From assembly GCA_021794015.1 (NCBI GenBank), contig JAJYRQ010000013.1, positions 20,788 to 84,787 of the forward strand: a stretch of DNA of 64,000 nt, given 5' to 3'. Source of the DNA: Deltaproteobacteria bacterium (GTDB lineage Bacteria > Desulfobacterota > Binatia > Binatales > Binataceae). The translations under genes and the position numbers were made by a program. Positions 61,078-64,000 of this stretch are shown piece by piece. Every line of letters begins with the position of its first letter. Within the stretch, counting starts at the first letter, position 1. The notes below the pieces were generated by a model. The model worked only from the letters and a program-made list of their open reading frames with translations. It did no database searches and was not told the DNA's origin.

Positions 61078-61898
61078 ACGGTGAAGGCTCCGGCCCGCCC
61101 GAGGCAAGCGGCTGGCGGCCAGCCCGGCGTGGGCCGCTGCGCGCCGTCTGTTCGAGCTTTGCAGCGGTGATCTTCGAGATTCGCCTGGCGGCCGGCTTTC
61201 TTACGCTGTTGCCGGTCGCGGTTGATTCGGACCCGGCGCTGGTGGCGCGGTCGCTGGCCTGGTTTCCGCTGGTGGGGCTGGCGCTCGGCGCGGTTTTGGC
61301 GTTGGAATCGCTCTCACTGGGAGCGCTGGCCGGCCCGGGCGTCAACGCCGTGGTGGTGGCGATGAGCGCGACGCTGCTAACCGGCGCGGTGCATCTGGAC
61401 GGCGTTGCCGACACAGCCGACGCGCTTGGGGCGGGGCGCGACCGGGAGCGGGCGCTTGCCGTTTTGCGCGACAGCCGGGTGGGCGTTTTTGGCGCGCTTG
61501 GGCTTTTCTTTGTGCTGGCGCTCAAGGTTGCGGCGCTTTGGGGCGGCGCGCCGCTTGGGCGGGCGCTGGCGCTGGTCCTGGCGACGACGGCCGGGCGCTG
61601 GGCGATGGTCGCCGTCAGTTATCGTTTTCCCTACCTGCGCGCTGGCGGGGCGGGCAGCGCGCTGCTGGCCGAGAGCGGAGCGCGCAATTTCGTGATTGCC
61701 TCGCAGACGGCGGCCGTGGCCGCGCTGGCGACTCTCTTTTTCTGGCCGCGCGCGGCGCTCGCGCTGGTGCTGGTGCCGGCCGCGGTCGCCGCCCTGCGCC
61801 GGTTCTACCGGCGTTGGCTTGGCGGAGTCACCGGCGACCTTATCGGCGCGGCCGGCGAGCTGGTCGAGACGCTAGTGCTGGCCGCCCTGCTCGGCTAA
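61074..61898 (+). CDS. cobS: Adenosylcobinamide-GDP ribazoletransferase
   Basis: 274 residues, an inner-membrane enzyme with about six hydrophobic segments. AAGFLTLLPVAVD and SLAWFPLVGLALGAVLALES start the domain. LTGAVHLDGVADTADALGAG is the conserved acidic motif, followed by DRERALAVLRDSRVGVFGAL and VTGDLIGAAGELVETLVLAA. It joins AdoCbi-GDP (from CobU) with alpha-ribazole phosphate (from CobT) in the last steps of cobalamin assembly. The N-terminal 30 residues are Pro/Arg-rich and may not all be translated. Confidence 0.95.
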   Translation: MNGEGSGPPEASGWRPARRGPLRAVCSSFAAVIFEIRLAAGFLTLLPVAVDSDPALVARSLAWFPLVGLALGAVLALESLSLGALAGPGVNAVVVAMSATLLTGAVHLDGVADTADALGAGRDRERALAVLRDSRVGVFGALGLFFVLALKVAALWGGAPLGRALALVLATTAGRWAMVAVSYRFPYLRAGGAGSALLAESGARNFVIASQTAAVAALATLFFWPRAALALVLVPAAVAALRRFYRRWLGGVTGDLIGAAGELVETLVLAALLG

Positions 61899-62446
61899 CC
61901 ACGCTCCGGGCCTCGGCCAAAGCCCTCGGCCGGCGCCGCCACCGCGGGCATCAAGCAGGCCCGGACCATGCGGGAGTAGAACCTGTCGCCGCGTCAAAGA
62001 CTGGTTCCGGGTCTTGCACCCAAGGCAAGGACGCTGCGACGCCCAGAGGCGCCTGGGCGCGGCGACCCTTATTCGAGCAACCGCTTCCCCCACCCGGAGC
62101 GGCGCCCTGCCGCCACTTTCTTGGCGTGCGTCGGGGCGCTCTTCCTACGGTCTTTTTTTGGCTAGCGGCTTCCCGAGGATTCTTTCCCCAGGCTCCTGGT
62201 CCTCAGAAGTTCAGGCGCCGACCCGTGAGGCTCCGCTTTCACCGCTTAGCACTCACGATTTCTCGGCCGCGCTGGTCAGGACGAGCTTATTGCCGACGGT
62301 CTTGATTCGCTCAACAAGGTATGCGGCACAACCCTTGGGCTTGGCCGCGGCCGTCCGGCGCCGACAGCGACAGGCCGTCTCTTCACCTAGCGGTGAGCGC
62401 GATGCCGGCCTATGATATGTGCCAGTCTGTTAGCGGAGCAAAACTA
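61899..62446. other. 548-bp region between cobS and the acyl-CoA dehydrogenase gene
   Basis: No gene is firmly recognised. On the minus strand one frame ends at 62253 with AAYLVERIKTVGNKLVLTSA, which looks like a protein C-terminus, but no start or family could be assigned; it may be a relic or a small gene. The final 60 bases should hold the promoter of the dehydrogenase gene. No riboswitch was recognised. Confidence 0.4.
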
Positions 62447-63601
62447 ATGCTGGCTTTCGAACTTACCGAGGAGCAGCGCGAGCTTAAGAACCTGGCGCGC
62501 CGATTCGCCGAGCGCGAGATCATCCCGCGCGCCGCCGAGTACGACGAAAAAGAGATTTTCCCCCGCGACATCTGCCGCAAGGCGTTTGACGCCGGCCTGA
62601 TGAATTTCTCCGTGCCCAAGGAACTGGGCGGCCCCGGTTTGAGCACGCTGGACACCTGTCTCATCACCGAAGAGTTGAACTACGGATGCGCCGGTATCAC
62701 GAACGCCATCGCGGTCAACGAGCTGGGCGCGCTGCCGCTTTTGATCGCCGGCAACGAGGAGCAGAAGCGCACATACCTCGGCGCGCTGGTAAAGGAGCTT
62801 ACCTTCTGCGCCTTTGCCATCACCGAGCCCGGTGCCGGCTCCGACGTGGCGTCGATGACCGCCAGTTATCGGCGCCAGGGAGATGAGTTCGTGCTTAGCG
62901 GGCGCAAACACTTCATTTCCAACGGCTCGCAGGCCGATTGGTACGTCACCTTTGCCACCGCCGATCGCCGGCTCAAGCACAAGGGGATTTCCGCCTTTGT
63001 GTTTCCCGCCGGCCTACCGGGCATCACGCGCCGCCCGATGCACGGCAAGCTGGGCCAGCGCGCCGCCGACACCGGCGAAATCACCTACGACGAGGTGCGC
63101 GTGCCAGCCGCCGCCCTGGTCGGCGAAGAGGGCCAGGGCTTCAAGTACGCGATGGCAACCTTCGATCGCAGCCGCCCCAGTATCGGCGCCATCGCCTCGG
63201 GCATCGCCCAGCGGGCGCTTGATGAGTCGCTCAAGTACGCCCAGCAGCGGGTGGCCTTCGGCCAGCCGATCGCCAATTTCCAGGCAGTGCAGTTCATGCT
63301 GGCCGACATGGCGGTGCGGCTCGAGGCGATGCGGCTGCTCACCTACAAAGCGGCCTGGATGGTTGACCACGGCCAGGCCTCCAACGTTATCTCGAGCTAC
63401 GCCAAGGTATTCGCAGCCGACGCCTGCATGAGCATCGCCACCGACGCGGTGCAGATTTTCGGCGGCTACGGCTACATGAAAGAGTACCCGGTGGAAAAGT
63501 TGATGCGCGATGCCAAGCTGTTGCAGATTTACGAAGGCACTTCGCAAATCCAGCGCGTGGTCATCGCACGCGGCCTGCTGAAAGCCGGCCAGGCAGCCTA
63601 G
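62447..63601 (+). CDS. Acyl-CoA dehydrogenase
   Basis: 384 residues from ATG 62447 with GGAG eight bases upstream; in-frame codons back to 62321 are not family-like. LAFELTEEQRELKNLARRFA starts the helical domain, FCAFAITEPGAGSDVASMTA is the FAD/substrate beta domain, FDRSRPSIGAIASGIAQRAL and QIFGGYGYMKEYPVEKLMRD the C-terminal domain. The catalytic base glutamate is in IYEGTSQIQRVVIARGLL, as in short- and medium-chain enzymes. It introduces the 2,3 double bond of an acyl-CoA and passes electrons to ETF. No other beta-oxidation gene is adjacent. Confidence 0.93.
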   Translation: MLAFELTEEQRELKNLARRFAEREIIPRAAEYDEKEIFPRDICRKAFDAGLMNFSVPKELGGPGLSTLDTCLITEELNYGCAGITNAIAVNELGALPLLIAGNEEQKRTYLGALVKELTFCAFAITEPGAGSDVASMTASYRRQGDEFVLSGRKHFISNGSQADWYVTFATADRRLKHKGISAFVFPAGLPGITRRPMHGKLGQRAADTGEITYDEVRVPAAALVGEEGQGFKYAMATFDRSRPSIGAIASGIAQRALDESLKYAQQRVAFGQPIANFQAVQFMLADMAVRLEAMRLLTYKAAWMVDHGQASNVISSYAKVFAADACMSIATDAVQIFGGYGYMKEYPVEKLMRDAKLLQIYEGTSQIQRVVIARGLLKAGQAA

Positions 63602-63679
63602 CAACAGCCTGACAAACGCGGCAGCTTCCTCCCTCAGGCAGGTTTACGCTGTCAGGCCGACCCTGCGCCCTGCGAAGGG

Positions 63680-63715
63680 GAAGCACCTACGCGAAGCGAT
63701 TTGCCTGCCGGCAGC
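63680..63715. repeat. 36-bp block shared with the repeat at 10125-10237
   Basis: Matches 10143-10178 at 33 of 36 positions (core CTACGCGAAGCGATTTGCC). It lies between the acyl-CoA dehydrogenase gene and the IS630-type transposase and overlaps the end of the transposase frame. Confidence 0.75.
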
Positions 63716-64000
63716 GTGGTGAGCCTATCTGCCCGCGCCTAGCTCTACCGCCGCACTGGTGTGGCGTATCGCAAATAGCAGTAACATTGGCCAAGGAGCG
63801 TTTGATCTCAGCGGCGGACTTGGTCCAGCGAAACGGCCTGGGGCTGCGGTTCCAATGAGCGGTCCAGCGCAGGATCGCCTCTTCCAGCCGCCGGGGGCTG
63901 TCAAAGCTGCCACGCCGGATGCCCTGGGTAGTGATCAGCGCAAACCAGCGCTCGACCAGATTGAGCCACGAGGCGCTGGTGGGAGTGAAGTGGAGATGGA
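63687..64000 (-). mobile_element. IS630-family transposase, C-terminal part, cut by the window edge
   Basis: The minus-strand frame is open from the right edge to a stop at 63687-63689. It reads HLHFTPTSASWLNLVERWFA, TTQGIRRGSFDSPRRLEEAI and WNRSPRPFRWTKSAAEIKRS. This is the end of the DDE_3 domain of IS630/Tc1-type transposases, with the catalytic glutamate in NLVERW. The last 30 codons run beyond the family end into the repeat at 63680-63715, so the true stop may have been lost. Completeness cannot be judged. Confidence 0.85.

Noticed and set aside
1..64000. CRISPR arrays, rRNA and tRNA genes
   Set aside because: No regularly spaced short repeats, no rRNA-like blocks and no cloverleaf with a T-arm consensus were seen.

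Overview
The window is GC-rich (by eye roughly 63-66%), and its open reading frames use GC-rich third positions throughout. Gene content points to a Gram-negative bacterium: a heptosyltransferase-like GT9 protein, HldE for ADP-heptose, a Wza/Wzc-type capsule or exopolysaccharide export pair and the lipid II flippase MurJ. An LLM-type flavin/F420 oxidoreductase, a B12-dependent acyl-CoA mutase, late cobalamin genes and a Tat-exported formamidase-like enzyme suggest a metabolically broad soil or sediment bacterium, perhaps of a former deltaproteobacterial lineage such as Binatota. That placement is a guess from gene content only.

Region 1 (1-26.2 kb, all on the minus strand) is an exopolysaccharide/O-antigen locus. 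Read in its own direction it starts with two small secreted paralogues (one frameshifted), a Wza-like outer-membrane exporter, a Wzc-like chain-length regulator/tyrosine kinase, an O-antigen-ligase/TPR protein, an asparagine-synthase-like amidotransferase, two GT4 enzymes, a DegT-fold enzyme with His in place of the PLP lysine, and a polytopic membrane protein. It continues with a GT2-methyltransferase fusion, a methyltransferase, a second ligase/polymerase, a GT2, a GT-C mannosyltransferase-like protein, two more GT4 enzymes and a GT9 cut by the window edge. Two decayed gene copies lie between the genes, so the locus grew by duplication.

Region 2 (26.7-40.0 kb) is ordinary metabolism. It holds a sugar-epimerase-like/metallophosphoesterase/HAD group, an LLM oxidoreductase, a split 5-oxoprolinase cluster (pxpBC with a DUF1445 protein on one strand, pxpA with a DUF1537 sugar-acid kinase on the other), a lytic transglycosylase, an MBL hydrolase and cobU. 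At 35.9-36.8 kb three truncated genes (SDR, HCCA-isomerase, HxlR regulator) are spliced together.

Region 3 (40.0-48.6 kb, minus strand) is a defence/toxin-antitoxin island in decay. It has one intact DUF499 ATPase, a DUF433/DUF5615 pair, a zeta-type toxin overlapping a nuclease-like protein of unknown role and a PIN/antitoxin pair. Among these lie broken pieces: two type III Mod methylase N-termini, two pieces that look like the C-terminus of a DUF1156 methylase, an 11-codon stub of a second DUF499 gene and the N-terminal third of an IS1380 transposase. The central 5.6 kb is bracketed by a 30-bp inverted repeat (27/30 matches) that looks like the two ends of an IS1380-type element.

Region 4 (48.9-64 kb) holds a MeaA-like acyl-CoA mutase with a zinc-type MDR oxidoreductase, an MFS transporter pseudogene, a formamidase-family protein, an HpaB-family flavoprotein, hldE, murJ, cobT-cobS and an acyl-CoA dehydrogenase. 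At the right edge is the 3' end of an IS630-type transposase, next to a repeat also found at 10.1 kb. No rRNA, tRNA or CRISPR array was recognised.
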